The translations under genes and the position numbers were made by a program. Of a stretch of DNA of 64,000 bases, positions 8,399 to 17,830 are shown in pieces. The stretch is from G963665005 sp963665005 (GTDB lineage Bacteria; Bacillota; Clostridia; Christensenellales; SZUA-584). Positions within the stretch are counted from its first letter, which is position 1, and each line of letters begins with the position of its first letter. The stretch is taken from assembly GCA_963665005.2 (NCBI GenBank), contig CAXXTQ010000001.1, positions 2,232,001 to 2,296,000 on the forward strand. Direction: 5' to 3'. The notes under the pieces are model-generated. The model was not told the DNA's origin, did no database searches, and saw nothing but the letters and a program-made list of their open reading frames with translations.

Positions 8399-10666
8399 TC
8401 ACTCACAATACGTATTAATTTTTATTTTATCGTCAATATAAAACTCTATCGCGTAGTTATCCATTGTAGTATAAACATTCTCTGAAAACTCCTGCAGATT
8501 ACTCATCGCGTACTCATGCGGGTGCCCGAACTGATTGCTGCCTACGCTTACCACGCTGTATTCGGGCAGCAAACCAGACAGCGGAAGCTGATATGAAGAA
8601 TATTTCGAGCCGTGATGCGCGGCCTTGTATATATCAACATTTGTGGTATCGGCGAAAATCTGCGTTTCTGTCTGCCCCGAGATATCTCCGGTAAACAGCG
8701 CTGTATGCCCGTTGTATTCAACCAAAAGCACTAATGAATTCTCATTGCTGTTTTCCCCAACAGAATCCTTATACGGATATAATACCAAAGCCTGTGTGTA
8801 ATCGTCCAGCAAAACTCTGTCCCCCGCGCCAAGCGGCACCACTTCTGCATTTGGCATAGCGGCTAAAACATTATCTCTTTCCTGCCAGGAGCAGTACACT
8901 TTGCCCAAAAGCCCCTGCTTATAAAGTTCTACTATTCCCGAAAAATGATCGGAATCGGTGTGTGATACAAAAGCGGCCTCGGGCGTGTAACCATTCCTTA
9001 TTGTAAAATTTACGATTTCTTCAGTGCTGTATTCGCCGCCGCCGTCTATAAAATACTCTCCGCCCTGCTGTGTTTTAATAAAAGCAGCATCCGCCTGCCC
9101 GACATCGAGAAACACCAAATACATTGCGCCCGGAGCCGATATAAGCATAACAAAAACTGTGACCGCTGAAACTACAGCGCTGAGCACCGCTTTTATTTTC
9201 GTTTTTATCAAAAGGTATTTTGAGCATATAAACATTAACGCAAAACAAGCTAATATAAAATACCATGGCGGCGACGCAATATCGAGTGCGGCAAAAGACA
9301 AAGACCCGAGCCACTGCGTTATAAATAATATAACGCGTATAAAAGCACCAGCCACGTATGCTAAATACACAGCTATCTGCGAAAAAATCAAGCCTGCAAG
9401 AGTTGATATGAATACTAGCACTATCGCCGCGGAAGCCAGCGGTATAACAAAAATGTTTGTTATTATGCCAAACGTGGATACTCTGTTAAACATTGACGCC
9501 AAAACGGGCATCGTTCCTGCAGTTGCCCCTGCCGATACGCTGACAGCACCGCGCACAGCGGATAATTTATCGTGCATTTTTTTATTAAGCCAGTAATTTA
9601 TCTGCCAGCCAATCGTCAGTATGCCAAAGACAGCTCCGAACGAAAGAGCAAACCCTGCCGAAAAAAAGTCTAACGGATTTATTATAAGCGATAAAACGAA
9701 CGCCAGCGAAAGGTAGTTTAACGTGTCCGTCTGCCTGCCAAAGTGTTTGCCGACGAGAATCGCCGCCGCCATTATGGATGCGCGCAGTATTGACGGAGTC
9801 AAGCCCGTCACGCATGCATAAAGCGTTATGAACAAAAGCGTTACTATAAGTCTTGTTTTTCTTCCCAGCCTTAAAAGCTTTAGCAGATAGTAAATGAATG
9901 CAATAAGTATAGCCGCGTGCAGCCCCGAGACGGCTAAGATATGCGCAACACCCGTATCTTTAAAAGCGCTGTATACCTGCTCGTCAAGCCCCTGTTTGTC
10001 TCCGAGCAGCATAGCTTTGGCTACGGGAGCTATATCCGGCTCAAATATGCTGTCTATCGTCTGCCCGATGTGTTCTCTTGTTTTAGAGAATGTTACAGGC
10101 AAACCGCCCTTTATGCCCGCCTTGAAATAGCTGTCGGCATACGCTTTATAATGCACTCCCTGAGATAAAAGATACAGCTTTTCGTCAAATCCGCCCGGAT
10201 TGCGAACGCCTTTTGGTATCTGCACATCCGCCTTTGCTTCTATGATATCGCCTGTTTCATATGTGTCGTGCTCTTCGTTTGATATGTATAGCTTTATATT
10301 GCCGCAAGGCGTGCCGTCTATCTGGGCTTGGTCAAGAAAATATATAGTGCTGCCGTAATCGTTTTGGTAAGGCTGTGAATACACACGCCCGACTACCCGC
10401 ATATTATCATTCACAGAAACATAATCAACATTATAAGCGCCCGAACTCAAAAACGCAGCAAAAAACATGAAAGCGGCGCAAACGAGTATAAAAACTTTTT
10501 TTCTATAAAAACAAACAGCCGCGACAGTAAATACCGCAGCTGTTATAATATATAGAATTTTAAAATTAAAGTACCTTCCGAGAATTATACCAAGAGCGAA
10601 AATAAAAGCAATAATAAAAAGCGGCCGCTTATTTAATATGCGAATTGCCTTAGCTTTATTATACAT
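8399..10666 (-). CDS. comEC: ComEC/Rec2 competence DNA uptake channel
   Basis: 755 residues. An N-terminal DUF4131 region (about 10-190) with hydrophobic helices is followed by the competence membrane domain (about 215-480, with HILAVSGLHAA and LRASIMA motifs) and a C-terminal metallo-beta-lactamase-like domain (about 515-745, LDVGQADAAF, HTDSDHFSG, KAAHHGS). ComEC forms the inner membrane channel that brings single-stranded DNA into the cell; the MBL domain is thought to degrade the non-transported strand. The metal ligands appear intact. It is in an operon between an MBL hydrolase gene and holA. comEA was not seen in the window. Confidence 0.94.
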   Translation of the reverse strand: MYNKAKAIRILNKRPLFIIAFIFALGIILGRYFNFKILYIITAAVFTVAAVCFYRKKVFILVCAAFMFFAAFLSSGAYNVDYVSVNDNMRVVGRVYSQPYQNDYGSTIYFLDQAQIDGTPCGNIKLYISNEEHDTYETGDIIEAKADVQIPKGVRNPGGFDEKLYLLSQGVHYKAYADSYFKAGIKGGLPVTFSKTREHIGQTIDSIFEPDIAPVAKAMLLGDKQGLDEQVYSAFKDTGVAHILAVSGLHAAILIAFIYYLLKLLRLGRKTRLIVTLLFITLYACVTGLTPSILRASIMAAAILVGKHFGRQTDTLNYLSLAFVLSLIINPLDFFSAGFALSFGAVFGILTIGWQINYWLNKKMHDKLSAVRGAVSVSAGATAGTMPVLASMFNRVSTFGIITNIFVIPLASAAIVLVFISTLAGLIFSQIAVYLAYVAGAFIRVILFITQWLGSLSFAALDIASPPWYFILACFALMFICSKYLLIKTKIKAVLSAVVSAVTVFVMLISAPGAMYLVFLDVGQADAAFIKTQQGGEYFIDGGGEYSTEEIVNFTIRNGYTPEAAFVSHTDSDHFSGIVELYKQGLLGKVYCSWQERDNVLAAMPNAEVVPLGAGDRVLLDDYTQALVLYPYKDSVGENSNENSLVLLVEYNGHTALFTGDISGQTETQIFADTTNVDIYKAAHHGSKYSSYQLPLSGLLPEYSVVSVGSNQFGHPHEYAMSNLQEFSENVYTTMDNYAIEFYIDDKIKINTYCE

Positions 10667-11398
10667 CTATACCTCGTATATAATCTTTTCCTCTATAAAC
10701 TCGGCCTTTGAATAGCCCTCCCTGGCTTCTTTTAATATCATGTCTTTATCGTATTCGGGAAAAAGGTGCGTGATAAGCATCCTTTTTGCGTTAGAATCTT
10801 TTCCTATGCGCCCCGCGTCTTTGGCGCTTACATGCGCGGCATCTTCGCTTTTATCTTTTGATAACAGCGCGGCGTCCATCAAAAACAAGTCGGCGTCTTT
10901 GGCAAAAACCGCAAGCTTATCGTTATCCTGAGTATCGCCCGAATAAACAAACTTCTTTCCGTCCGCACAAAACGACATGGCGTAGCTTGGCACAGCATGC
11001 GGCATGCGCGCAAAAATTACATCTATTCCAAATATATTGCATTGCATACCGTCGGTTATAAATTTGGTATCCATCATAACATTTTCCGACAGCATGCTCG
11101 ACTCTTTTAACGGAAACTCGGGCAGGTATACGGGTATAGAATCGCTTAAATGACCCATTTTTTTACCCGCCGCAAGAGCATACCGCAGAGTCAGCGCATC
11201 GCCCATATGATCTGAATGCAGATGAGATAATAAAAGCGCATGAATATCCTGCACTCTTATTTTTTGCAGTACTTTAGACAGCGCTCCGCTTCCAAGGTCA
11301 AGAAGTATATTTTTGCCCTCATGTGTAATCATATAACACGAGGTTGCGCACCCGCCTTTTGGGTACGGCCCGTATTTTCCAAAGCACGTCAGTTTCAT
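10667..11398 (-). CDS. MBL-fold metallohydrolase (RNase Z/YhfI-like)
   Basis: 243 residues starting MKLTCFGKYGPYP. An upstream in-frame extension exists but has no ribosome binding site; AAAGGAAC precedes the ATG at 11398, so I choose that start. The motif SHLHSDHMGD (His59, His61, Asp63, His64) and later GDTQDND and HLFPEYD supply the metal site of the lactamase-B_2/RNase Z-like group. Many relatives are phosphodiesterases or uncharacterised hydrolases, and the substrate here is unknown. The start overlaps the stop of the ECF S-component gene by one base (TAATG), and comEC follows without a gap. Confidence 0.85.
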   Translation of the reverse strand: MKLTCFGKYGPYPKGGCATSCYMITHEGKNILLDLGSGALSKVLQKIRVQDIHALLLSHLHSDHMGDALTLRYALAAGKKMGHLSDSIPVYLPEFPLKESSMLSENVMMDTKFITDGMQCNIFGIDVIFARMPHAVPSYAMSFCADGKKFVYSGDTQDNDKLAVFAKDADLFLMDAALLSKDKSEDAAHVSAKDAGRIGKDSNAKRMLITHLFPEYDKDMILKEAREGYSKAEFIEEKIIYEV

Positions 11399-11892
11399 TA
11401 TAAAGTTCCTTTTATTCTCTTTACGGGATAATAAAGAGCAACTGCGCCTACCACGCCTGCTACCCACTGTATAAGGTTAAACGGAGCTGTGCCAACAGCA
11501 TAAGCCCAGCCGGCAATAATCCATTCGTATACGCCGTAACCGACTACCATTATAGCTCCGCCCACTATGCAGGCGAGCACAAATCTTGTGATTTTGGCGT
11601 TTTTCATCAACATTGCGCATGCAAAGCCCATAAGGCCTTTAACGATAAGAGTTGCTGGAATATATATGGACGCTCCGAGAGCCAAATCTGCAAGCGCGCT
11701 TCCTATACCGGCAGCGGCGGCTGCCCAAGGGCCTCCGACAAGCATACCTGAACAATATATAACACAATCGCCTATATTCATATAAGCGCCCTTATTGCCT
11801 ATCGGAATAGGTATTAAATACGTAACAACGAATATAAGCGCCGCAAGAATACCCGATACAATAAGTGTTTTGGTGTGGTTTGTCTTTGTCAT
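11398..11892 (-). CDS. ECF transporter S component
   Basis: 164 residues, almost entirely hydrophobic, with about five to six transmembrane helices. The segment YMNIGDCVIYCSG and the following Gly/Ala-rich stretch ending ALADL are typical of the ECF-type riboflavin-transporter-like S family. S components capture vitamins or related micronutrients and work with a shared EcfA/A'/T energising module, which is not in the window. The ligand cannot be read from sequence; no riboswitch is visible in the short leader. Ribosome binding site AGGAG at proper spacing. Confidence 0.85.
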   Translation of the reverse strand: MTKTNHTKTLIVSGILAALIFVVTYLIPIPIGNKGAYMNIGDCVIYCSGMLVGGPWAAAAAGIGSALADLALGASIYIPATLIVKGLMGFACAMLMKNAKITRFVLACIVGGAIMVVGYGVYEWIIAGWAYAVGTAPFNLIQWVAGVVGAVALYYPVKRIKGTL

Positions 11893-11918
11893 TGATAATC
11901 TCCTTTAATCTTTGTTTT

Positions 11919-11947
11919 ATTGTAATGCATTTGCCAATATGTTGCAA
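11919..11947 (-). promoter_or_regulatory. Sigma-A promoter for the ECF-MBL-comEC-holA operon
   Basis: On the minus strand: TTGCAA (11942-11947), 17-nt spacer, TACAAT (11919-11924). The leader is about 20 nt, too short for a riboswitch. Confidence 0.7.
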
Positions 11948-12029
11948 CGCCGAATTTGCTTTTTTCGCACGCGAATAAACTGCGTTCATATACTGTATAG
12001 AAAGTATCTTTTATTTTGGGGGCTTGTTC

Positions 12030-13865
12030 ATGTGCGGTATCGTAGGCATTATTAATTTTGAAAAAAATCTTTTGGAAGAAAGCGGTATTTTGTCGTCCAT
12101 GCTCGATAAAATTAGTCACAGAGGCCCCGATTCCGCCGGAACTTTTATGACGCACAAAGCGGCTCTCGGGCACAGGCGGCTTACTGTAGTAGATCCGGCA
12201 GGCGGCTCACAGCCTATGACAAGGTCTCTTGGTGATAATACATACACTATAGTTTATAATGGCGAGCTTTATAATACATACGAGCTGCGGCAGGAGCTTT
12301 TGGCAAAAGGCCAAACATTTTTTTCGCATTCCGATACAGAAGTTTTGCTTTGTTCGTATATCGAATACGGGCCTTCTTGCTTAGAAAAACTAAACGGTAT
12401 ATTCGCTTTTGGAATATGGGACGAAAAAAAACAGCGCATTTTTCTTGCGCGCGACAGAATGGGCGTAAAGCCTCTGTTTATCGCCAGAGCAAACGGCACT
12501 CTTCTTTTCGCATCAGAGATAAAATCAATTCTTGCTCATCCTGAGATATCGCCCGTTATGAATGAAACGGGGCTCTCTGAGCTCTTTGCTCTTGCACCGG
12601 CGCGCACCTCGGGCAAGACTCTTTTTGCGGGAATAGAAGAACTTCGCCCGGGCGAATGCATGATATATTCGCCTTTTGGCACATACTTACACCGCTATTG
12701 GCAGTTTGCTTCCAAAGAACATACCGATACTCTTTTGCAGACAACTCAGAAGCTGTCGTGGCTGATTTCCGATTCAGTAAAAAGGCAGCTTGTTTCGGAT
12801 GTTCCTGTTTGCACATTTTTATCCGGCGGTGTCGATTCGAGCGTTCTTTCGGTGATCGCCGCACAGCAGGCAGGCAAAAAAAACAAAAGGCTGAAAACTT
12901 TCTCTGTTGATTTTACCGACAACGACAAATACTTTACACGAAGCGTTTTCCAGCCAAGCCCGGACAGCGATTATATAGATATAATGAGCAAAAGCATAGG
13001 CAGCGACCATATATCGCATGAAATAGATACAGAGCAGCTTTTATCCTCTTTGAAAGAAGCAATGACCGCAAGAGACCTGCCGGGCATGGCAGATGTAGAT
13101 TCAAGCCTTCTTTTGTTTTGCAGAAGAATAAAGCAGCATGCGACGGTTGCGCTGTCGGGAGAATGCGCTGACGAAATTTTCGGCGGGTACCCCTGGTTTT
13201 ACAGAGACGATTTATTAAAACTCGATATTTTTCCGTGGGCAAATTCATTAGATCTTCGGCGAAACGTTATGTCTAAGAGTTTGTCACATGTAAACATAGA
13301 AGATTACGCCAAATCCCGGTTTCTCGATACTCTTGAAGAAACGCCTCTTCTCTGCAGCGAAAATGCCAAAGAAAAAAGGCGGCGCCAGATGTTTTACCTT
13401 AATATAAAATGGTTTATGGCAAACCTTTTAGAACGCAAAGACAGAATGAGCATGGCGAGCGGGCTTGAGGTAAGAGTACCGTACTGCGACCATAGGATAG
13501 CCGAATACGCCTGGAACATACCCTGGGATATGAAAAATACAGGCGGCATGGAAAAGGGAATACTGCGCCTTGCCGTAAAAGACCTCTTGCCCGAGGTTAT
13601 TTACAACAGAAAAAAAAGCCCTTATCCAAAGACTCACCATCCTGAATATACGAGACTTGTCTGCAACACGTTAAAAGACATACTTTCCGACAAAAACGCG
13701 CCCATACACGCAATAATAGATACCGGTTTTATAAAAGAAATACTCGATACAATGAGTATATCAACTCCGTGGTTCGGCCAGCTCATGACAGGTCCGCAGC
13801 TTTTTGCATTTTTGCTCCAGCTTAATATGTGGCTTGAAGAATATAAAGTGCAGTTTAGATTTTAG
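12030..13865 (+). CDS. asnB: Asparagine synthase (glutamine-hydrolysing)
   Basis: 611 residues starting MCGIVGII, so Cys2 becomes the N-terminal nucleophile of the glutaminase domain after Met removal; this fixes the start at ATG 12030 rather than the TTG two codons earlier. The glutaminase domain (1 to about 190) has RHRGPDS-like SHRGPDSAG and YNGELYNT. The synthetase domain carries the ATP-pyrophosphatase loop SGGVDSSVLS and GECADEIFGGYPWF. It converts aspartate, glutamine and ATP to asparagine. Single gene on the plus strand, converging on the GerMN operon with only two bases between stop codons and no terminator between them. Confidence 0.95.
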   Translation: MCGIVGIINFEKNLLEESGILSSMLDKISHRGPDSAGTFMTHKAALGHRRLTVVDPAGGSQPMTRSLGDNTYTIVYNGELYNTYELRQELLAKGQTFFSHSDTEVLLCSYIEYGPSCLEKLNGIFAFGIWDEKKQRIFLARDRMGVKPLFIARANGTLLFASEIKSILAHPEISPVMNETGLSELFALAPARTSGKTLFAGIEELRPGECMIYSPFGTYLHRYWQFASKEHTDTLLQTTQKLSWLISDSVKRQLVSDVPVCTFLSGGVDSSVLSVIAAQQAGKKNKRLKTFSVDFTDNDKYFTRSVFQPSPDSDYIDIMSKSIGSDHISHEIDTEQLLSSLKEAMTARDLPGMADVDSSLLLFCRRIKQHATVALSGECADEIFGGYPWFYRDDLLKLDIFPWANSLDLRRNVMSKSLSHVNIEDYAKSRFLDTLEETPLLCSENAKEKRRRQMFYLNIKWFMANLLERKDRMSMASGLEVRVPYCDHRIAEYAWNIPWDMKNTGGMEKGILRLAVKDLLPEVIYNRKKSPYPKTHHPEYTRLVCNTLKDILSDKNAPIHAIIDTGFIKEILDTMSISTPWFGQLMTGPQLFAFLLQLNMWLEEYKVQFRF

Positions 13866-13867
13866 CA

Positions 13868-15412
13868 TCAGCCGCTTTTTTTGATTATACCGTAGTTTTT
13901 TAAAAACGGGTCTGAAAGGCACAGATAACCCGCAAGCGTATCCGTCTGTTTGCCTTCTATCAGAAATTGTACTTTTGTTATACCGTCCATTGCCGTAACT
14001 GTATTCACGATAGAATATACAAGCAGCATCTCCGTCTTTGAAGAAATTCCGTCGCACGAATCTTTAAAATTCTGCGATAAATTAACATATGCCGTATCTT
14101 CATATATATCGACAGACAATATATCCGAGGCGCTTATACCTTTTGTCATAACAGCGTCAGCATTATCTTCTCCTCCCGAAAGCGGCCCTTTTATTATTTC
14201 AAGAATTCTTGACTTCGCGCTCCATGTCTTTTCCTGTTCCATGCTTCTAGAAACTTCGAGCAGTAAATCGGATTCTTTGTCCTCTAAATAAATCGGCGCG
14301 CTGCTTCCAAGATATCCGGTAAAATCCTGCCTTTGCATATCGTCTGTAAACCCGGTAAGCCCGTCTACAGAAGTTATGTGCTTTCCCTGCACATACAAAT
14401 CAACGCTCTTTATTCCCGGAATAAACCCCGTAATAGTATAAATAACTGCGGCGAAAGATAAAAGAGAGTCTTCCGCGCCCGCAAAATCAAACTGCGTGGG
14501 CAGCTTTGAAAAATCGAGCATCAACCGATATCCTCCGTCTATCTCTGTAAGTTCTTTGTTTAAAAGCTCTAAGTCTGCGGCCAGCGGGCTTTTCATTATT
14601 GACGTATCCTGCGGCTCTTTTTTCAACTCTTCTATCAGACTTTCCGCATATTTATCATCGGTATAAATAATATTACGCGCCTCGGGCAGTATAAATCCGC
14701 CGTTCTCCGAAACAAAATATAGTATTGTAGTTATCTCGTTTAACTTAGGCTCCTGCGGCAAAAGCTCCGTCTGTGCTTCGGAGTCTTCACCGTCCGTAGG
14801 CGACGGCGAAACAGAAGCCTGCGGCTCGCCCGTCTGCGCGAGCGTCTCGGGAAGATACTTTGCCTTTGCCTGTGCCCATGCTTCTTCAATACTTCCCGTT
14901 TGTTTTTTCTGCGGCGCAAAAGCCGATCCAGATATTCCTGTCTGTATGCCGTTATAAAAAACGCAGATATAAGTTGCGCCGAGAATATCCGTAATTGTAT
15001 TCGCTATAGCGAGCTCCAAAACGAACTTATCTTTTGCGGCTATTTCCTCGCCGCTGTTTAAAAGATATACATTTGCGACATCTCTCGAAAACTCAATAAA
15101 ATCAAGACTAACGCCGTCGGGCGCAACGCCTATAAGTTCTTCATTTGAAGGCCCCTTAAGAAGTTCCTGCACTGCCGCTTCGCCGGGGTTTGTGTCTTGT
15201 TTTACCGCAAGAGAACGAAGCTCTGCCGTTAAAGTATCGCTCGCCTTGTTCAAAAAATATATGGCAGATTTTTCTATCCTAAGATAAGCGCTGTCTCCGA
15301 TATTTATCTCGCCGGCAGGTATATATTCTCCCGGTTCGTTATTTTCTTTTATTACGCCGCATCCGCTAAATATTATGCATAACGCAAGTACGGCAGCAAA
15401 AAACTTTTTCAT
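13868..15412 (-). CDS. Lipoprotein with repeated GerMN domains
   Basis: 514 residues, beginning MKKFFAAVLALCIIFSGCG, a lipoprotein signal peptide with lipobox Cys at about residue 18. The start at 15412 has an AAAGGA ribosome binding site; an in-frame upstream extension would run into the preceding gene. It has three GerMN-type segments: about 50-165 (AVQELLKGPSNEEL, LELAIANTIT), about 230-360, and about 385-505 (ILEIIKGPLSGGED, LLVYSIVNTVT). A Pro/Ser/Glu-rich linker follows the first. GerM of Bacillus acts in sporulation, at engulfment and cell-wall assembly, and in germination. It sits 14 nt after a second GerMN gene and a two-component system, suggesting envelope-sensing control. Confidence 0.85.
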   Translation of the reverse strand: MKKFFAAVLALCIIFSGCGVIKENNEPGEYIPAGEINIGDSAYLRIEKSAIYFLNKASDTLTAELRSLAVKQDTNPGEAAVQELLKGPSNEELIGVAPDGVSLDFIEFSRDVANVYLLNSGEEIAAKDKFVLELAIANTITDILGATYICVFYNGIQTGISGSAFAPQKKQTGSIEEAWAQAKAKYLPETLAQTGEPQASVSPSPTDGEDSEAQTELLPQEPKLNEITTILYFVSENGGFILPEARNIIYTDDKYAESLIEELKKEPQDTSIMKSPLAADLELLNKELTEIDGGYRLMLDFSKLPTQFDFAGAEDSLLSFAAVIYTITGFIPGIKSVDLYVQGKHITSVDGLTGFTDDMQRQDFTGYLGSSAPIYLEDKESDLLLEVSRSMEQEKTWSAKSRILEIIKGPLSGGEDNADAVMTKGISASDILSVDIYEDTAYVNLSQNFKDSCDGISSKTEMLLVYSIVNTVTAMDGITKVQFLIEGKQTDTLAGYLCLSDPFLKNYGIIKKSG

Positions 15413-15426
15413 TGCCTGTCCTTTTT

Positions 15427-16389
15427 TTAAGTATTGATAAGTATATCCACAATCGAAGTATACGTAAGCTTCCAAATATCGTCTTCTCTTACCAGAACAA
15501 AAGGCCTGTTAAGTTTTGGAATGCTGTTTCCTTCTCTTGTCTTTATTGTGTAATCGAGCATTACTACCGCCGACTGCCCATCGTACGCAACGTTTGAACC
15601 AACCACATCAAAGCTAACAAGGCTGTTTCCTTTGTCCGTGAGCGCTTCAGAAAAATCACTTATTGCCGGCTTTTGCGAACCATCGAGACTGGAATAAGCG
15701 GTAAAATTGTAAAGCCTTGTCCAGTCTTTTTTAGTAAAAGAATCAAGAGCCTGCCAAAGAGTATTCTCGGGCGTCAAAATCAAATCCTCGTTTCTTCCGA
15801 GCGGCTCTAAATATTCTTGATTTGCGTCTTCGCTCCAACCCGCATCCGAAGGGGCAATGCGCTTTATCACGCCGCCTTCGCTGCCTACATAAAACTGGAC
15901 TGCTGAATATTTGCCCATCTCTACCAAAGTATTGACTACAGAATATATTGCAAGTTTCTTCTGCTGAGCGACCGTCCGCCCTTCAAGCAGGTCTTTCTCC
16001 TCCGGCTCGGTCGTTATGAACTCTTCGCTCAGAGTAATAAAGAATATGTCGGCATTAGTAGATATGCTGACAAGCTCTACTCCCGGCCAGAAAAGCCCGA
16101 CGAGCTCGTCTCTGTCTGCCGAAGGCCCTTTTATAAGCTCTTTTATTACCGCTGCTTCAAGCGTATCGCTTACCGGAACATCAATAGAGCGCATCTCTCC
16201 CGCTAATAGATTTTCATCCCTGTAGCTAAAATACAGCATAACATTTGAAGTATCTTTGTTTGCCGCTTCTGCTCTCGGGTTAATATCAGGTACGTTTCTG
16301 TCTGTTGTTCCGCCGCCGTAAAAGCCGCATCCTGAAAATAACATTATTATCGCAAGTAATATTACTAAAATTATTCTGAATTTTGCCAT
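15427..16389 (-). CDS. GerMN-domain lipoprotein
   Basis: 320 residues with a lipoprotein signal (residues 4-21, ending FSGCG). One GerMN domain at about 45-180 contains VIKELIKGPSADRDEL and YSVVNTLVEMGKY. The C-terminal third (about 205-320) is a separate beta-rich region, perhaps an NTF2/DUF-type fold (VMLDYTIKTREG, EDDIWKLTYTS). It lies between the histidine kinase and the larger GerMN gene in one operon. By analogy with LpqB-MtrAB in actinobacteria, where a GerMN lipoprotein modulates the kinase MtrB, these proteins may regulate the adjacent kinase. That is an inference from gene order and domain. Confidence 0.85.
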   Translation of the reverse strand: MAKFRIILVILLAIIMLFSGCGFYGGGTTDRNVPDINPRAEAANKDTSNVMLYFSYRDENLLAGEMRSIDVPVSDTLEAAVIKELIKGPSADRDELVGLFWPGVELVSISTNADIFFITLSEEFITTEPEEKDLLEGRTVAQQKKLAIYSVVNTLVEMGKYSAVQFYVGSEGGVIKRIAPSDAGWSEDANQEYLEPLGRNEDLILTPENTLWQALDSFTKKDWTRLYNFTAYSSLDGSQKPAISDFSEALTDKGNSLVSFDVVGSNVAYDGQSAVVMLDYTIKTREGNSIPKLNRPFVLVREDDIWKLTYTSIVDILINT

Positions 16390-16399
16390 ACCTGTCTCC

Positions 16400-17830
16400 C
16401 TAGTTTTTTATGGGCAGATACAGAGTAAAAACACTGCCTTTGCCTTCTTTGCTTTGTATATCTATGCTTCCGCCGTGCAGAAGCGCTATCTTTCTTGCTA
16501 TATGAAGCCCAAGGCCGCTTCCTCCCGTATCGCGCGCTCTTGCCTTATCAACTCTGTAAAAGCGGTCAAAAAGGTGCGCTATCTCTTCTTCTGGTATTCC
16601 GCAGCCGTTGTCGCGTACGATAATAGCGGCGTTCTGGCCCGATCTTTGAAGCGTTACCCAGACATTTTTCCCTTTATCGGTATATTTGATAGCATTTTCT
16701 ATAAGATTCATTACCGCCTGCATGATTTTCAGCGAGTCACACTCTATCTCCAGATCGTTGTTTACAGTATAGCTCAATTTGATGTTTTTCTCGTTCGCTA
16801 TAGGTTTTAAAGCATTTACAGATTTATAAACCAGTTCGCTCAAGAGAATTTTATCGAGCACAAGCGCATCCGTTTCGCTGTCCGTTTTCGCAAGCGTCAG
16901 CAGCCCGGATATAATTTCGTTCAGCCTGTCTATCTCTCCGTTAATATCTGTAAGAAATTCTTTGTATATCCTCTCGTCTACGCCGTCCTGATATAAAAGC
17001 GACTCTATGAGTATTTTCATCGAACTAAGCGGCGTTTTTAATTCATGTGACGCGTTTGAAACAAACTCGCTGCGTTTTCTGTCCATGTTCTCGAGTTTTG
17101 CGCTCATTGTATTAAAAGTTCCTGCAAGGTCTGATATCTCGTTTTTTCCCGTTACTTTTATGCGTTGGTGCAAATTACCTCTCGATATTGAGATTGCGAC
17201 ATTTTTCAGCTGGTTAATCGGTTTTGTTATATAGCCGGAAAACACAAGACTTATAATCGTCAGTACAAGGCACGCGGCCGCCGATATTAATATGAGCCCG
17301 CTTACAAAATCACGCGTTATCGCAACAACATCTTCTATATCGTCCGCGAACAAAACAGCGCCTATTGTCTCCGACTCATAAACGACCGCGGCTGTATAGT
17401 ATACCGTAAAAAACGTGTCTTGTTCTTCGTCATCAATCTCATGAAAGCCGTAAGAAGTATCCTTTGGCCCAAGCAAAACATCTGATATTTCTTTATGTTC
17501 TAATTTCTGCCCGTTTAAAATAGAAAAGCTGTCTACCTGTACTATGCCCGATTTATTGAGCACTAAAAAACGCCCGCCGTATTTTTGCGAGCTCTCCTGT
17601 GCGATCTCATGCATTTTTTCGGAATTTGAACTGTCTAAATACGGAGCTATGCTTACCGCGACGCTGTTAGTGCTTTTAAGCTGGTCTCCCACGCGTATTT
17701 TTACAAGGTAATCTTCTGCTAAATAGGCAACAACTAACGTAACCGCCGCAAAAGCCGCAGCGGCTACAAATAAATAGATAAATACAAATCTCCAGCGTAT
17801 TGAATAAAATATGTTATTTGTCCGAGAAAT
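16400..17830 (-). CDS. Sensor histidine kinase (WalK/PhoR-like), probable non-AUG start
   Basis: About 476 residues if the frame is read from 17830. The order is TM1 (WRFVFIYLF onwards), an extracellular domain of about 130 residues, TM2 (about 185-210), HAMP, DHp with the phosphoacceptor in SNASHELKTPL, and a catalytic domain with NLIENAIKYTD, DNGCGIPEEE and GGSGLGLHIA. The first ATG/GTG/TTG in frame is GTG 17692, but starting there would remove TM1, which is clearly encoded upstream. No standard start codon lies between there and the response regulator frame. The best fit is ATT at 17830 behind GGGGAG, overlapping the end of the regulator gene; ATA 17812 is an alternative. It is followed by two GerMN lipoprotein genes. 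Confidence 0.85.
   Translation of the reverse strand: MSRTNNIFYSIRWRFVFIYLFVAAAAFAAVTLVVAYLAEDYLVKIRVGDQLKSTNSVAVSIAPYLDSSNSEKMHEIAQESSQKYGGRFLVLNKSGIVQVDSFSILNGQKLEHKEISDVLLGPKDTSYGFHEIDDEEQDTFFTVYYTAAVVYESETIGAVLFADDIEDVVAITRDFVSGLILISAAACLVLTIISLVFSGYITKPINQLKNVAISISRGNLHQRIKVTGKNEISDLAGTFNTMSAKLENMDRKRSEFVSNASHELKTPLSSMKILIESLLYQDGVDERIYKEFLTDINGEIDRLNEIISGLLTLAKTDSETDALVLDKILLSELVYKSVNALKPIANEKNIKLSYTVNNDLEIECDSLKIMQAVMNLIENAIKYTDKGKNVWVTLQRSGQNAAIIVRDNGCGIPEEEIAHLFDRFYRVDKARARDTGGSGLGLHIARKIALLHGGSIDIQSKEGKGSVFTLYLPIKN

Noticed and set aside
11893..12029. Riboswitch for the ECF S-component gene
   Set aside because: The promoter leaves a leader of only about 20 nt, too short for a known vitamin riboswitch.
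12024..12029. TTG at 12024 as the asnB start
   Set aside because: It would add two residues before the Cys that must be at position 2 for glutaminase activity.
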